Of a stretch of 64,000 bases of DNA, positions 26,408 through 36,310 are shown piece by piece. Both the position numbers and the translations under genes were made by a program. Below the pieces are notes generated by a model, which saw only the letters and a list, made by a program, of their open reading frames with translations, was not told the origin of the DNA and ran no database searches. Each line of letters opens with the position of its first letter. Position 1 is the stretch's first letter. Source of the stretch: JAVBPE01 sp031549865 (GTDB taxonomy: Bacteria; Bacillota_I; Bacilli_A; Acholeplasmatales; Anaeroplasmataceae); NCBI GenBank assembly GCA_031549865.1, contig JAVBPE010000002.1:248001-312000 (forward strand), in the 5' to 3' direction.

Positions 26408-29400
26408 ATGTGTTTATTGACCGTTTTGAGTGTACTAAGTGATTATGGGTACATAATAAAGCCTTTAATAACTTATTTTCCTACAATTCTTTTTTCAATT
26501 ATCGTATTGGGGTCAATGATAAGCGGCTTTAGAAGAGGACTAAGAAAAAGCACTATTTTATTTATAAATATGATTATAGCATTTGCTGTAGCTGCAGCAA
26601 TATTTTTTGCTTTAACATCTAATGCAAGCGCAATGGATAATTTATTAGGATCGACTAATAATATTTTAAATTCAGCAATGGGTAAAACTATTCAAGATAT
26701 AATAAAAGTTCCTAATAGTGAAACTACTGTTATGGGTATTTTAGAGTATTTTGTAAAATCAAAATTTCAAAATGAATTAATAGGTATAGCATTCAGTGAT
26801 GCACAGGCTTATATTAGTACAATTGTTATGGGTGTATTTAGCATAATTGCTTTTATAATTTGTATTATAATATATTGGATTATGAAATTTTTATTATATG
26901 TTATATATCTTATTTTCTTTAAAGAAGGGCGCTATAAAAAGAAAAAAAGAAAAGCATATGCCAACGAGTTATCAGAAAGACCATATAAAAGAAGAAGACT
27001 TCTTGGTACTTTAGTTGGAACTGTTAGAGGTTCAATTATGGGCATAGTTGCAATGTCTTTTATTGGAGTTTTTGCAGCAATAATAAGTGGTGGTATTGAA
27101 GTTAAAACGACTAATGCTGATAATTTTGGTTATGGTGAATATCAAGAAATAATAGATTATGTAAATATTATTCAAAATGTCGGCAACGAGGGAATACTTA
27201 AAATATTAGGACAAGTAAAAGATTCTAATGATGTACCATATTATTTTTTATTTGCTGATCAAGTTTTAAAAGGAAGGCTTAACGATCCTGAATTAGGGAT
27301 TGATCAAGATATATATTTAAGAGAAGAACTGGGTGGATACTTTAATTTATTAAATCAGTTCTTGAATTTGAGTGATAAATATGATTTTAGTGGTGTTGTT
27401 AATTCAGTTCAAACAGGTAACCAGGATGTAATTATAGATGCTTTAATTGAACTTTTTGAAACTGAAGGTTTTAAAGATGATTTTAAATATATAATAGGTA
27501 ATTATACTTCTCCAATATTTACAACAAATTTAGTTATTCATATGATTGACTCAATAGTTACAAGATATGAGGAATATGCAGAAGCATTAGGAATGGGTTT
27601 AGATAATCCAATAATAGGATTAATTCCAGTTTTATTTAAATCTGAAAATGGAATAAAACCTAGTGAAATATTTAGTGATTCAGATGTTAGATTAATCATC
27701 CAATTAATCGCGGATATAGTTCCAGCTGCAAAATCTATTACTTCTGAATTTGAACTTGATGTAGTAATTAAAACAATTTCAGATATATATCCATCATTAA
27801 ATCGACTATCTATTTTTACTAATAATCAAAAACATACAAGAGTAAACCAAATAATGGGTGAATTAGTTAATTATGTTTGTGAAACATATATAGAAGATTT
27901 TAAGGGAGAAATAGATTTTACAGTAGTAGAAATAGATTGGGTAAATGATATTTATAATATAGGAACTTTAATCTATAATTTAGATCAGTTAGCTCCTTAC
28001 ATAAATTTAGAGGATTTATATTCTGTAATTGATATATTCGATAAGAATAATGAAATTTATGCAACTTCAAGAGTTTATTTAGATAACTTGGTTAAAGTTA
28101 TTTCAAAATCAACACTTGTTAACATGGTTTTAGATACTGATTATTTTCATAACAAAATAACTGAAACTATTTCAACTTTTGCGGGAACAACGATAGAATT
28201 GCCTAGAACAATACAATGGGTTCAAACTTATGATAATGTTGGAAATGTTGTTATCTATGGGGATATTGCTTATCTTATTGATTTCTTAGCGTCTGCAGCC
28301 ACTGCAGGTGTAAGAGAGGTATTAGAAACTGAAGGTAATGATCAAATCATTGCAATAAAAGATTTAATTCTTGCCTTAGATGAAAGTGAAGGAACAGAAG
28401 AATCGGAAATTTTAAAATTAATGAATATAGATATTGTTTATTATATAATTAGTTCATTTATTTTAAATTATGAATTGGAATTAATGGATGTACAAACTAA
28501 AATTTTTGTTTTAGATTCTCAAAAATCAATAGTTGAAAATGTTGTAGTTGTTGATAGAAATGAATTAAAACAGGTTGTATCATTGCTAGGTTATATGGCC
28601 AAAAATTTCATTCCTGCTGATGGAAATATGGAAAATATGGATTTATTTTCACTTTTAACTGAAGATGCTGTTGAAACATTATTTACTTCTAAAATTATGG
28701 AAGCCACTTTCTCAAAAATAGCATATCAATATTTAAGTACAGACGAATTTGCTGATTTATTATATGTTCCAATGCATTTAAGAATCAAAGAAGATGGAAC
28801 AAATATAGAAGCATGGTTATCAACTGATACTAAAGATGGCGAAATAAAGAAAATTTGCAAATCAGTTTTATCAACAGGTTTAATGGATAAATTAAAAGAA
28901 GATAATGCTGATATCGTATCTATTGTTTTATCATTAACTGATACTGAATTAAGCGATATGTTAGAATCAGATTTAATAAGTTATTCAATATCTAATATAT
29001 TATCAGATTTTTCATTAGGTGATGATTTAAGTATAATTGTACCAATGTTAACATATGGACCACAATTAGAAAACGAAACTGTTAGAGTTATTGATAATAA
29101 TGAAGTTTTAACTATGATAAGAGCTGTTAGAGTTATATTTGATTATGATCCTCTTGATGAAAATTCTACTTTGGATTTAAATGGTTTTGATCCAACTGTA
29201 ATATTAGATTTTTCAAGTGAAAAAATCGATCAAATTATTGAATCTAAGATTTTACATGCAACAATTTGTAATTATGCTTATGATTTGTTAACGACTAAGG
29301 AAGAATTAATAGATTTTATAAGTATGCCAACAGAGTATAATGACGTGGATACTTTAGTGACAGATTTTAATAATAATATGTGGATAGTAAATTTAGAAAT

Positions 29401-32400
29401 CAAGAATTTATTTAATGCAATTTCAATATTAGAAATCGATATTAATAATCCTGATTCAATTGATACATCAAGTATTGTTGCCTCATTATCAAATCCGGTC
29501 GGTGAAAATCCAAACATATTAAATATTGATAAAGTTTGTGAATCATATATTATGTGGTCATCTCTTTCAAACATAATGCTAAGCGATGAGTATCCAATCG
29601 TTGTACCAAATATAGTGTTATTTACAAATAATGATAATTATATTATTAAAGACGAGCTAAAATCATTGGTTATTGCAATAAAAGAAATTGATATAGATTT
29701 TGAAGATTTATCATCAATCAATGTTTCTAATTTTATTGGAAATGAAACCAAAATTAATGCAATTATTTCATCAGATATTCTTCATGCTACAATATTAGTT
29801 CAATTAGATGAATTAGTATTTAATCCAATAAGTGAAGAAAATGGTATTGAAAATGATAATTTGATTAAAGTCCCAACGGAATATGCAATCGTTAAAGATG
29901 ATATAATAAGTGACTTTACTAATAATAATTGGTATATAGAATTAGAATTACGTAAATTGCTTATGGGTATTGATGCCTTAGGTGTTGAGTTTAATGACAA
30001 TACGCCTTCATTTGATACAAATTTAATCTTTAGTTTAAATGATTTATACAATGAAGATGGCACTGAAACTAAAATTGATGTTTTATGTCATAGTATAATT
30101 TTATATTACACATTTAGTGATATATTAATAAATCAAGATCAAATATATGTGCCTGAAGTCGCAACAATTAATAGCGTTACTAATAATATGGAAATCTATA
30201 TTAAAAAAACAGAACTTATAAAGTTAATCAGCAGCCTAAACGCCTTAGAAATCTCAACAATTGAAGAGTTAGGAAATGAATTTGACTTTAGTGATGTGAT
30301 TAATGATGATCAAAAATTGAATAGAGTTATTGCTTCAATTATTTTAGAAGCGTCGATTTCAAAAATTATAGAAGGATTATTAATTGAAAATGATCAAACA
30401 ATACTTCCTGATGAGTTAAAGCTTGGTGCGAATATTGATGATAATATGTCTTCTTGGATTTCTACTTATAATGAATCGGATGTTTTAGTAAGTGGTGGAG
30501 AATTAAGAAAATTATTGAGATCTTCAAAAGAACTAGGAATAACTGAATTTATGGGTGGAGAAAATAGTTCAATGGATTTTTCAATGGAAACTTTATTCAC
30601 TAAATCAAGAAGTGAATTTGAAATAATTACTGATTCAAAAATAATTCATGCTTCAATTGCTGATACTATTTTAGATTTAACTGATACTGGTGGATCATTA
30701 GAAGATACATTAATACTACCAATTCAATATAAAAATCAAAGAGCTAGTTTAGAAACAGATTTTGACAATTCAATAATAATTACAGATAATGTTGTGATAT
30801 CATTAATAATGGGTGCTAAAGCAATGGAATTAGAATTTGATGGAAATAGCACAGAAATAGATTTAGATATTGTTAAAACATTAAATGATTTGGGTGATCC
30901 AAATGTAAGAATAAATAGTAGTGATACTAAACTTGATATTATATTAAATAGTAAAATTTTATGGTTAACAATGTCAAATAAAATAATAGATGTTGAAGCA
31001 TTAAAAGTACCTACAGAAATAATAGTCCATACAAATTTTGAATTATCTGAAAATATAATTAAAAAAGATGAATTTGTAAATTTAATCAATGCAATAAATG
31101 AATTAGGCATTAATATAAATGGTGATATCGATACCTTTGCATTAACTAGTGGATTTATTGAAACATTTAATAACTCAAATTATAGTAAGATAATGCAAGC
31201 TACAATTTCAAATACATTATTAGAATCGGATAATACGACAATGGTAATCCCAGACTCTACACTTCTAAGTGCAATGAATGTTAAGACATTATTGGGAATT
31301 GAAGTTATTAAAGCTGAAGATTTATATGCATTGCTTCAAACATTTGATGGTTTAGGATTTAGTAATTTAAGTGCGGATTCAGATATAACTATTATAGTAA
31401 ATGAAGAAGCAGTAACCGTAATCGATAGATATGAAAGTATTATCATTCAAGCTACTATATCTAAAAATATTATTGAAAATTTAGTATGTATAGATAGTGT
31501 ATTAGAAGATATTACAGTATCTAATGTTAATAAAGTTATGATAGATTTTGAAGAGTTAATTAAATTATTGAATAATTTAGCAGTGTTAGGTGTTTCTACT
31601 GATACAAACGCAACATTGAATATTAATAATGACTTAATTACAATATTTGAAAATGAAAATGATTTAAGTATCATATTACAAGCTACAGTTTCACAAAATA
31701 TTCTAAACTCTGATTCTATCATTGTCCCATTGATAGCTAATAATCAAATTCATGACAGTGTATTAATTAATGGAACTAATCAATACATAATTGTAAGTAG
31801 CGAAATTGCCTTATTATTAAATAATCTTAAAGCATTAGGTATTTCGGATACAGCAAGTATGGATATAGATAATTGTGGCTTAACTACGATGTCAACTATA
31901 TTTGAAACAGATGAAGTATGTTCTCAAATTATTAGAGCAACTGTTTCAAAGATGCTATTAGATATTAATAGTTTAGTTATATATAATAATATATACGATA
32001 CAATTGACCGTATTAAATTAACTTCAACTTTATCTAATATAAAAATAATTGATAGAAATGAAATATATTTATTAATAACATCATTTGGAGAAGATTTTGA
32101 TTTAGAAAACTTTAGTTTAGATGAGATTTCAATTAGTGATTTAATTGAAACATTCAATAAACCAGAAGTAAGTTTTATACTACAAGCAACAGTGTCTGAT
32201 AAGATAGCAGCTTTAAATTATCATATATTATCTACTTCAGTAATTTATGAATTTAATGGTAGTGATATAAATGAAGATTCATTATTATATGTTGTTAAAA
32301 ATATAGAAATATCAAAGTTCTTAGTAGCATTAAATACTGCAAACTTTGATCTAAAAGAAGAAATGGCTCCTTTTACAGCACAAACATTAGGTGAGCTTGA

Positions 32401-32605
32401 TGAAACAGCATTAGATGCATTCTTAGATTCTGAAATTGGTTGGGCCTTTATATCTAATAGTGTTGAGGCAATTAACTCTAGTTTAGGTATATTTGCATTA
32501 ACATTAGATTATGTAAATGTTAGCTGTATTGCTCATAATGAGACAATTAATTTAGTTACAATTAATAGTATTAAAGATGTTTATAATCGTGTAAATCAAT
32601 TATAA
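26408..32605 (+). CDS. Giant CvpA-like membrane protein with tandem divergent repeats
   Basis: The ATG at 26408 was chosen because ACGAGGTGATTTAT precedes it; the in-frame start at 26345 lies in AT-rich leader. The 2065-residue product begins with a CvpA-like module: helices near 25-43 and 48-72, the GFRRGLRKS turn between them, helices near 135-175, a Lys/Arg-rich cytoplasmic loop, then GTVRGSIMGIVAMSFIG near 205-235. From about residue 760 to 1940 there are about 14 divergent units of 78-106 residues. Each carries a helix like SKILHATI or IILQATVSxxI, a short strand with (I/V)VP, and a helix ending in LxxLGI or similar. There is no LPXTG. The function is unknown; it is acidic and probably extends outward or forms a scaffold. 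Confidence 0.8.
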   Translation: MCLLTVLSVLSDYGYIIKPLITYFPTILFSIIVLGSMISGFRRGLRKSTILFINMIIAFAVAAAIFFALTSNASAMDNLLGSTNNILNSAMGKTIQDIIKVPNSETTVMGILEYFVKSKFQNELIGIAFSDAQAYISTIVMGVFSIIAFIICIIIYWIMKFLLYVIYLIFFKEGRYKKKKRKAYANELSERPYKRRRLLGTLVGTVRGSIMGIVAMSFIGVFAAIISGGIEVKTTNADNFGYGEYQEIIDYVNIIQNVGNEGILKILGQVKDSNDVPYYFLFADQVLKGRLNDPELGIDQDIYLREELGGYFNLLNQFLNLSDKYDFSGVVNSVQTGNQDVIIDALIELFETEGFKDDFKYIIGNYTSPIFTTNLVIHMIDSIVTRYEEYAEALGMGLDNPIIGLIPVLFKSENGIKPSEIFSDSDVRLIIQLIADIVPAAKSITSEFELDVVIKTISDIYPSLNRLSIFTNNQKHTRVNQIMGELVNYVCETYIEDFKGEIDFTVVEIDWVNDIYNIGTLIYNLDQLAPYINLEDLYSVIDIFDKNNEIYATSRVYLDNLVKVISKSTLVNMVLDTDYFHNKITETISTFAGTTIELPRTIQWVQTYDNVGNVVIYGDIAYLIDFLASAATAGVREVLETEGNDQIIAIKDLILALDESEGTEESEILKLMNIDIVYYIISSFILNYELELMDVQTKIFVLDSQKSIVENVVVVDRNELKQVVSLLGYMAKNFIPADGNMENMDLFSLLTEDAVETLFTSKIMEATFSKIAYQYLSTDEFADLLYVPMHLRIKEDGTNIEAWLSTDTKDGEIKKICKSVLSTGLMDKLKEDNADIVSIVLSLTDTELSDMLESDLISYSISNILSDFSLGDDLSIIVPMLTYGPQLENETVRVIDNNEVLTMIRAVRVIFDYDPLDENSTLDLNGFDPTVILDFSSEKIDQIIESKILHATICNYAYDLLTTKEELIDFISMPTEYNDVDTLVTDFNNNMWIVNLEIKNLFNAISILEIDINNPDSIDTSSIVASLSNPVGENPNILNIDKVCESYIMWSSLSNIMLSDEYPIVVPNIVLFTNNDNYIIKDELKSLVIAIKEIDIDFEDLSSINVSNFIGNETKINAIISSDILHATILVQLDELVFNPISEENGIENDNLIKVPTEYAIVKDDIISDFTNNNWYIELELRKLLMGIDALGVEFNDNTPSFDTNLIFSLNDLYNEDGTETKIDVLCHSIILYYTFSDILINQDQIYVPEVATINSVTNNMEIYIKKTELIKLISSLNALEISTIEELGNEFDFSDVINDDQKLNRVIASIILEASISKIIEGLLIENDQTILPDELKLGANIDDNMSSWISTYNESDVLVSGGELRKLLRSSKELGITEFMGGENSSMDFSMETLFTKSRSEFEIITDSKIIHASIADTILDLTDTGGSLEDTLILPIQYKNQRASLETDFDNSIIITDNVVISLIMGAKAMELEFDGNSTEIDLDIVKTLNDLGDPNVRINSSDTKLDIILNSKILWLTMSNKIIDVEALKVPTEIIVHTNFELSENIIKKDEFVNLINAINELGININGDIDTFALTSGFIETFNNSNYSKIMQATISNTLLESDNTTMVIPDSTLLSAMNVKTLLGIEVIKAEDLYALLQTFDGLGFSNLSADSDITIIVNEEAVTVIDRYESIIIQATISKNIIENLVCIDSVLEDITVSNVNKVMIDFEELIKLLNNLAVLGVSTDTNATLNINNDLITIFENENDLSIILQATVSQNILNSDSIIVPLIANNQIHDSVLINGTNQYIIVSSEIALLLNNLKALGISDTASMDIDNCGLTTMSTIFETDEVCSQIIRATVSKMLLDINSLVIYNNIYDTIDRIKLTSTLSNIKIIDRNEIYLLITSFGEDFDLENFSLDEISISDLIETFNKPEVSFILQATVSDKIAALNYHILSTSVIYEFNGSDINEDSLLYVVKNIEISKFLVALNTANFDLKEEMAPFTAQTLGELDETALDAFLDSEIGWAFISNSVEAINSSLGIFALTLDYVNVSCIAHNETINLVTINSIKDVYNRVNQL
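28683..32220 (+). repeat. Coding region with about 14 divergent tandem protein repeats
   Basis: Within the giant gene the core helix motif recurs at roughly 28683, 28972, 29242, 29537, 29768, 30087, 30334, 30631, 30948, 31182, 31432, 31666, 31918 and 32168. Spacing is 231-319 bases. The DNA has diverged strongly, so the repeat is visible mainly in protein (examples: SKILHATI, SDILHATI, SIILQATVS, SQIIRATVS, SFILQATVS). Confidence 0.7.
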
Positions 32606-32619
32606 TCGTGTAAATCAAT
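32582..32619 (+). repeat. Perfect 19-bp tandem duplication across a stop codon
   Basis: TATAATCGTGTAAATCAAT occurs at 32582-32600 and again at 32601-32619 with no mismatch. The stop codon of the giant gene (32603-32605) lies in the second copy. With one copy the protein would end one residue earlier, so the change is nearly neutral. Confidence 0.95.
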
Positions 32620-32626
32620 AAAAATA

Positions 32627-32660
32627 AGAACTAGGCTATTAAAAAGCCTAGTTCTTTTGT
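32627..32660 (+). terminator. Rho-independent terminator
   Basis: Twelve-base stem AAGAACTAGGCT / AGCCTAGTTCTT with a short A/T loop and T tail after the giant gene. Confidence 0.9.
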
Positions 32661-32725
32661 TATATTAAGATAAATAAAAATAAAAATGATTTACTCACAC
32701 AAGTAAATCATCACTAATATCTATA

Positions 32726-32802
32726 TGGGGCGCATAACGCGGATCGAACGCGCGAGTAACGGTGCCACAAACCGCCGTGTTAACCACTTCACCATATGCG
32801 CC
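32726..32802 (-). tRNA. tRNA-His (anticodon GUG)
   Basis: On the minus strand the gene starts with the extra G-1 opposite C73. The acceptor GCGCATA pairs with TATGCGC, and CCA is encoded. The anticodon loop TTTGTGG contains GTG. The T arm GCGCGTTCGATCCGCG is well formed. Confidence 0.93.
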
Positions 32803-32836
32803 ATATATTAAGGTACAAAATTTGTACGCATGTTAT

Positions 32837-32864
32837 ATTATACCTAAATATAATTATTTGTAAA
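32837..32864 (-). promoter_or_regulatory. Promoter of tRNA-His
   Basis: Minus-strand -35 TTTACA (32859-32864), a 16-base spacer and -10 TATAAT (32837-32842). A small palindrome, GTACAAA-A-TTTGTAC, lies at 32813-32827 in the leader. Confidence 0.6.
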
Positions 32865-32934
32865 GAGTTATTATTGATTTTTGTATTAAAAAATTGTAGA
32901 ATGGTTATATATTCAAAATTGAAAGGAATAGAAA

Positions 32935-33918
32935 ATGTTAAAGAAAATATTATATTTTGGAATTGCAATTGTACTTGGTATTGTAGCTTTATACGGCACA
33001 TACTATTCAAGTTATATAAATCATGTTCAAGGATTAATTACAACCGCTATTAATGAAGAAAGATATGAAGATGCTGCTAGAGTTTTTACTCCGTTTATTG
33101 ATCCGACAAACTTAGTTGATGTTTCAAAAGAAACAGATAAATGTTTAACTTATGTTTATGCTAGTGGAGTTGTAAATACAGCTTATAAAAGCAACGAAGA
33201 AGCAGTAAGTGTTTATACTTCTGCATATAGTTTTTATTTTTTTGATTTAAAAAATATTGATTTTGATGGAATAACGTCAAATGAAGTTTTAACAAATTAT
33301 TCAGGTGTTGTTTTTAAAAATAGTGAAGCATCAAAAGAATATTTTTACCCATTTGTTGCTCCAACATATAATTTAACTCAAGCAATAACTTCAATAAATT
33401 GTGTTGAAATAGATTTAACAAACGAAACTATAACAGAAAAATTAGATGGAAAAATTACTAGTTTTGAATTTATAAATGGTAAGAACACATCAGTATTTGA
33501 AAAAGCTTGTGATTTAAGTTTCACAGAAGAATTTTATGATGAAGTTAATCCTTTCTTTAATAAATATAAAGAATATGCTATATTAGAAGAAATTACAAGT
33601 GAAGAAATGGATACATATTATGATGAATGGATTTTATCTTATTCATATTTATTAGGATATAACAGTAAGGATTTACAACCTAGTAGTTTGATATGGTCGA
33701 CTGTTGGTGTTATGGCAATTTATGTTGTTTGTGTAGGAGCTTTGGGATTCTTCATTTTTAGAAAAAAACGTCCTACACCAATACATAATTCTCAAATGAG
33801 AAATAAAGAAAAAGTAATTGATGCTGATGTTAAAGATAAAGACACTTTAAAAGAAATAAATAGAATTGAAAATCAACAAACAGATGCAACTGATGCAGAA
33901 GTAGTTTCAAAAGAATAA
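32935..33918 (+). CDS. Bitopic membrane protein of unknown function
   Basis: The 327-residue protein has an N-terminal helix (residues 5-25), about 230 extracytoplasmic residues rich in aromatic and acidic amino acids, a second helix (about 256-278, SSLIWSTVGVMAIYVVCVG) and a charged cytoplasmic tail of about 45 residues. The segment EERYEDAARVFTPFID resembles one helical-repeat motif, but no family is recognised. GAAAGGAATAG precedes the ATG. It is followed by galU after 41 bases and could be co-transcribed. Confidence 0.75.
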   Translation: MLKKILYFGIAIVLGIVALYGTYYSSYINHVQGLITTAINEERYEDAARVFTPFIDPTNLVDVSKETDKCLTYVYASGVVNTAYKSNEEAVSVYTSAYSFYFFDLKNIDFDGITSNEVLTNYSGVVFKNSEASKEYFYPFVAPTYNLTQAITSINCVEIDLTNETITEKLDGKITSFEFINGKNTSVFEKACDLSFTEEFYDEVNPFFNKYKEYAILEEITSEEMDTYYDEWILSYSYLLGYNSKDLQPSSLIWSTVGVMAIYVVCVGALGFFIFRKKRPTPIHNSQMRNKEKVIDADVKDKDTLKEINRIENQQTDATDAEVVSKE

Positions 33919-33959
33919 TAAATTATTATAAAATAATATGGCTTGAGGAGAATGGTCAG

Positions 33960-34829
33960 ATGAAAAAAATAAGAAAGGCTGTTATACCAGCAGCGGGTTA
34001 CGGGACTAGATTTTTACCTGTAACAAAATCAATTGCTAAAGAAATGCTTCCTATTGTAGATACTCCTACAATTGAATACATTGTTAGAGAAGCTATGGAA
34101 AGTGGAATAGAAGAATTCTTAATTATTGTAAGTGGAAATAAAAATGCAATTGTTGATTATTTTGATAATAATCATGAATTAGAAGCTCAATTAAGAAGTA
34201 AGAATAAAACTAAAGAATTAGAACTAATTACTGATTTACCAAAGAAATTAAATATTCACTTTATACGTCAACATGAGCAATTGGGTTTAGGACATGCTGT
34301 ATTATGTGCAAAAACATTTATAGGTGATGAGCCATTTGCTTTACTTTTAGGTGATGATGTTTATGTTGGCGAAGATAAAACAGCTTTAGGTCAACTAATG
34401 GATGCTTATAATGAAACATCAAGTTCAATTGTTGGTACTTTAAAAGTTAGTGATAATGATGTTTCATCATATGGGATATGTAAACCATCTTTAAATCAAA
34501 CTGGACGATTACAAAAACTAGATAGCGTAGTTGAAAAGCCTAAGAAAGAAGATGCTCCAAGTAATTTAGCTATTGGAGGTAGATATATTTTGACTCCAGG
34601 AATTTTCAAATTATTAGAAACACAAACAAGAGGCGCTGGTGGAGAAATCCAACTTACAGATTCAATTTTAAGATTAATGAATGAAGAAAATGTTTATTCA
34701 TATGAAATTAATGGACGTCGTTACGATATTGGATCAAAAAAAGGTTTTATTGAAGCTACAATTGATTTTGCTTTAAATAGAGCGGACTTAAGAGATTCAG
34801 TATTAGAAATATTAAATAAAAAAAGATAA
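33960..34829 (+). CDS. galU: UTP--glucose-1-phosphate uridylyltransferase
   Basis: The 289-residue enzyme has the nucleotide motif IPAAGYGTRFLPVTKSIAKEMLP (key residues G-G-T-R and K), VEKPKKEDAPSNLAIGGRYILTP and the GGEIQLTD segment, all typical of bacterial GalU. It makes UDP-glucose from UTP and glucose 1-phosphate for glycolipids, wall polymers and UDP-sugars. TTGAGGAG precedes the ATG. The end is marked by a bidirectional terminator. Confidence 0.95.
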   Translation: MKKIRKAVIPAAGYGTRFLPVTKSIAKEMLPIVDTPTIEYIVREAMESGIEEFLIIVSGNKNAIVDYFDNNHELEAQLRSKNKTKELELITDLPKKLNIHFIRQHEQLGLGHAVLCAKTFIGDEPFALLLGDDVYVGEDKTALGQLMDAYNETSSSIVGTLKVSDNDVSSYGICKPSLNQTGRLQKLDSVVEKPKKEDAPSNLAIGGRYILTPGIFKLLETQTRGAGGEIQLTDSILRLMNEENVYSYEINGRRYDIGSKKGFIEATIDFALNRADLRDSVLEILNKKR

Positions 34830-34832
34830 TTA

Positions 34833-34860
34833 AAAAGGTCACGAAATGTGACCTTTTATA
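34833..34860 (+). terminator. Bidirectional terminator between galU and the MocR gene
   Basis: Perfect 10-bp stem AAAAGGTCAC / GTGACCTTTT, five-base loop, T tail on plus; it overlaps the end of the convergent gene. Confidence 0.85.
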
Positions 34861-36209
34861 ATTTCTATAACTTTTTTAATTGATTCTTCAATATTATTAA
34901 TATTTATTCCTGAATAGCCAATAATTAAATGATTATTTGATTCTTTATTAAAATAGTAATCACTTAAAAATGCGATATCAATTCTATTATTTATAAATTC
35001 ATTCTTGATTTCACTAAAATTTATTTTCGGTATGATATCTACTATTAATGATAAATAATTATTTTTATAATATATTTTAAATAAATAAGGATATTTTTCT
35101 AAAATAGAAATAATCAATTCCCTTTTTTTTCGGTATATTGTTTTAATCTTATTTATATGCCTTATATAGAAGCCATTCTTAATAAAATCAGCTAAAACTT
35201 TTTGTTCAAAGGTTGGAATGGTATTTGAATAAGAAATATATCTTTTGTTATAAATAGCAGATACATTTAAAGGAAGAATCATATATGAGATTCTAAGTGC
35301 TGGAGATATTGTTCTAGTGAATGAGGAAACAAAAACTACATTTCTATTTGAAAGTGAATAGATGGATTGAAGCGGTTTGTTTTGAATTCTAAATTCCGAG
35401 TCAAAATCGTCTTCAATAATATAAACATTATTTTTTATTGAAAAATTAATTAATTCATTTTTTCTTGCTAAAGACATCTTTATCCCAGTCGGAAATTGAT
35501 TAGAAGGAGTTACATATAAAGCATCAATGTTATCGTTATTTGAAATAATAATTCCTTCATTATCTAAATATAATGGCTTAACATTAATATTGTTATTGTT
35601 AAATATTAAAGACATTTTTTTATATCCAGGATTTTCAACTCCGATATTTTTTATTTCTAAAATTGGAATTAACAATTCTAAAAGATATTCAATACTTGAT
35701 CCTAAAAAAATTTGATTAGGATCAACATTCATTCCTCTATTTTCATATAAATGCTTACTTATTTCATACCTTAATTCGAAATCACCATTATGCACTGTTT
35801 TATTAATTAAAGCTGTTTCATCATTTAACAAAACATTTTTAATTGATTTTTTCCAATTGTTAAAAGGAAATGTTGTTACATCAATATTTTTAGTTGAAAA
35901 ATCTATTTTTTCTTTTTCTTTTTTTATTTCTTTATTATATTTTACATTTAAATCTTGTTTTGAAAAAACATTATTAGAAACAAAATATCCTTGTTTTTCT
36001 TTTGATATAATATAACCTTCATCGATTAATAATTCATAAGCTGTAATTACAGTATTTAAAGAAATGTTTAAATTAGCTGCTAAAACTCGTTTAGAAGGAA
36101 TTTTTTCACCTTGCTTAATGTTTTGTTTTAATATTTCATCTTTTATATATTCATATAATTGAAGATATAATTTATCAACTTTGTTAAACGTTATTGTTAT
36201 TTGTCTCAT
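34839..36209 (-). CDS. MocR/PdxR-like GntR-aminotransferase fusion regulator
   Basis: The 456-residue protein joins a GntR winged helix (residues about 10-78, GEKIPSKRVLAANLNISLNT and AYELLIDEGYI) to a fold-type I aminotransferase domain. PLP-site elements are visible: YVTPSNQFPTG and IIEDDFDSEF. However, the site that normally holds the PLP Lys (FSKT/S in relatives) reads FTRTISPALR, with Arg (codon AGA) in place of Lys. This should prevent a normal internal aldimine, so it may bind PLP without one or sense something else. It is divergent from an ECF S-component gene across a strong palindrome, which suggests control of vitamin B6 uptake. Confidence 0.85.
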   Translation of the reverse strand: MRQITITFNKVDKLYLQLYEYIKDEILKQNIKQGEKIPSKRVLAANLNISLNTVITAYELLIDEGYIISKEKQGYFVSNNVFSKQDLNVKYNKEIKKEKEKIDFSTKNIDVTTFPFNNWKKSIKNVLLNDETALINKTVHNGDFELRYEISKHLYENRGMNVDPNQIFLGSSIEYLLELLIPILEIKNIGVENPGYKKMSLIFNNNNINVKPLYLDNEGIIISNNDNIDALYVTPSNQFPTGIKMSLARKNELINFSIKNNVYIIEDDFDSEFRIQNKPLQSIYSLSNRNVVFVSSFTRTISPALRISYMILPLNVSAIYNKRYISYSNTIPTFEQKVLADFIKNGFYIRHINKIKTIYRKKRELIISILEKYPYLFKIYYKNNYLSLIVDIIPKINFSEIKNEFINNRIDIAFLSDYYFNKESNNHLIIGYSGININNIEESIKKVIEIIKGHIS

Positions 36210-36228
36210 GTTTCACCTGGTACCATAA

Positions 36229-36274
36229 AATAATATAAAACTGGATATTTTAATAGAACCAGTTTTATATTATT
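36229..36274. promoter_or_regulatory. Perfect 16-bp inverted repeat in a divergent control region
   Basis: AATAATATAAAACTGG at 36229-36244 and its exact complement at 36259-36274 flank 14 bases. It lies between the MocR-like gene and the ECF S-component gene, is not followed by a T run and overlaps the likely promoter area (TATAAT at 36274-36279 and 36283-36288). It is a good candidate for the MocR operator. Confidence 0.6.
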
Positions 36275-36310
36275 ATAATAAATATAATTTAAAGAAGCAA
36301 GGAGTAGCTT

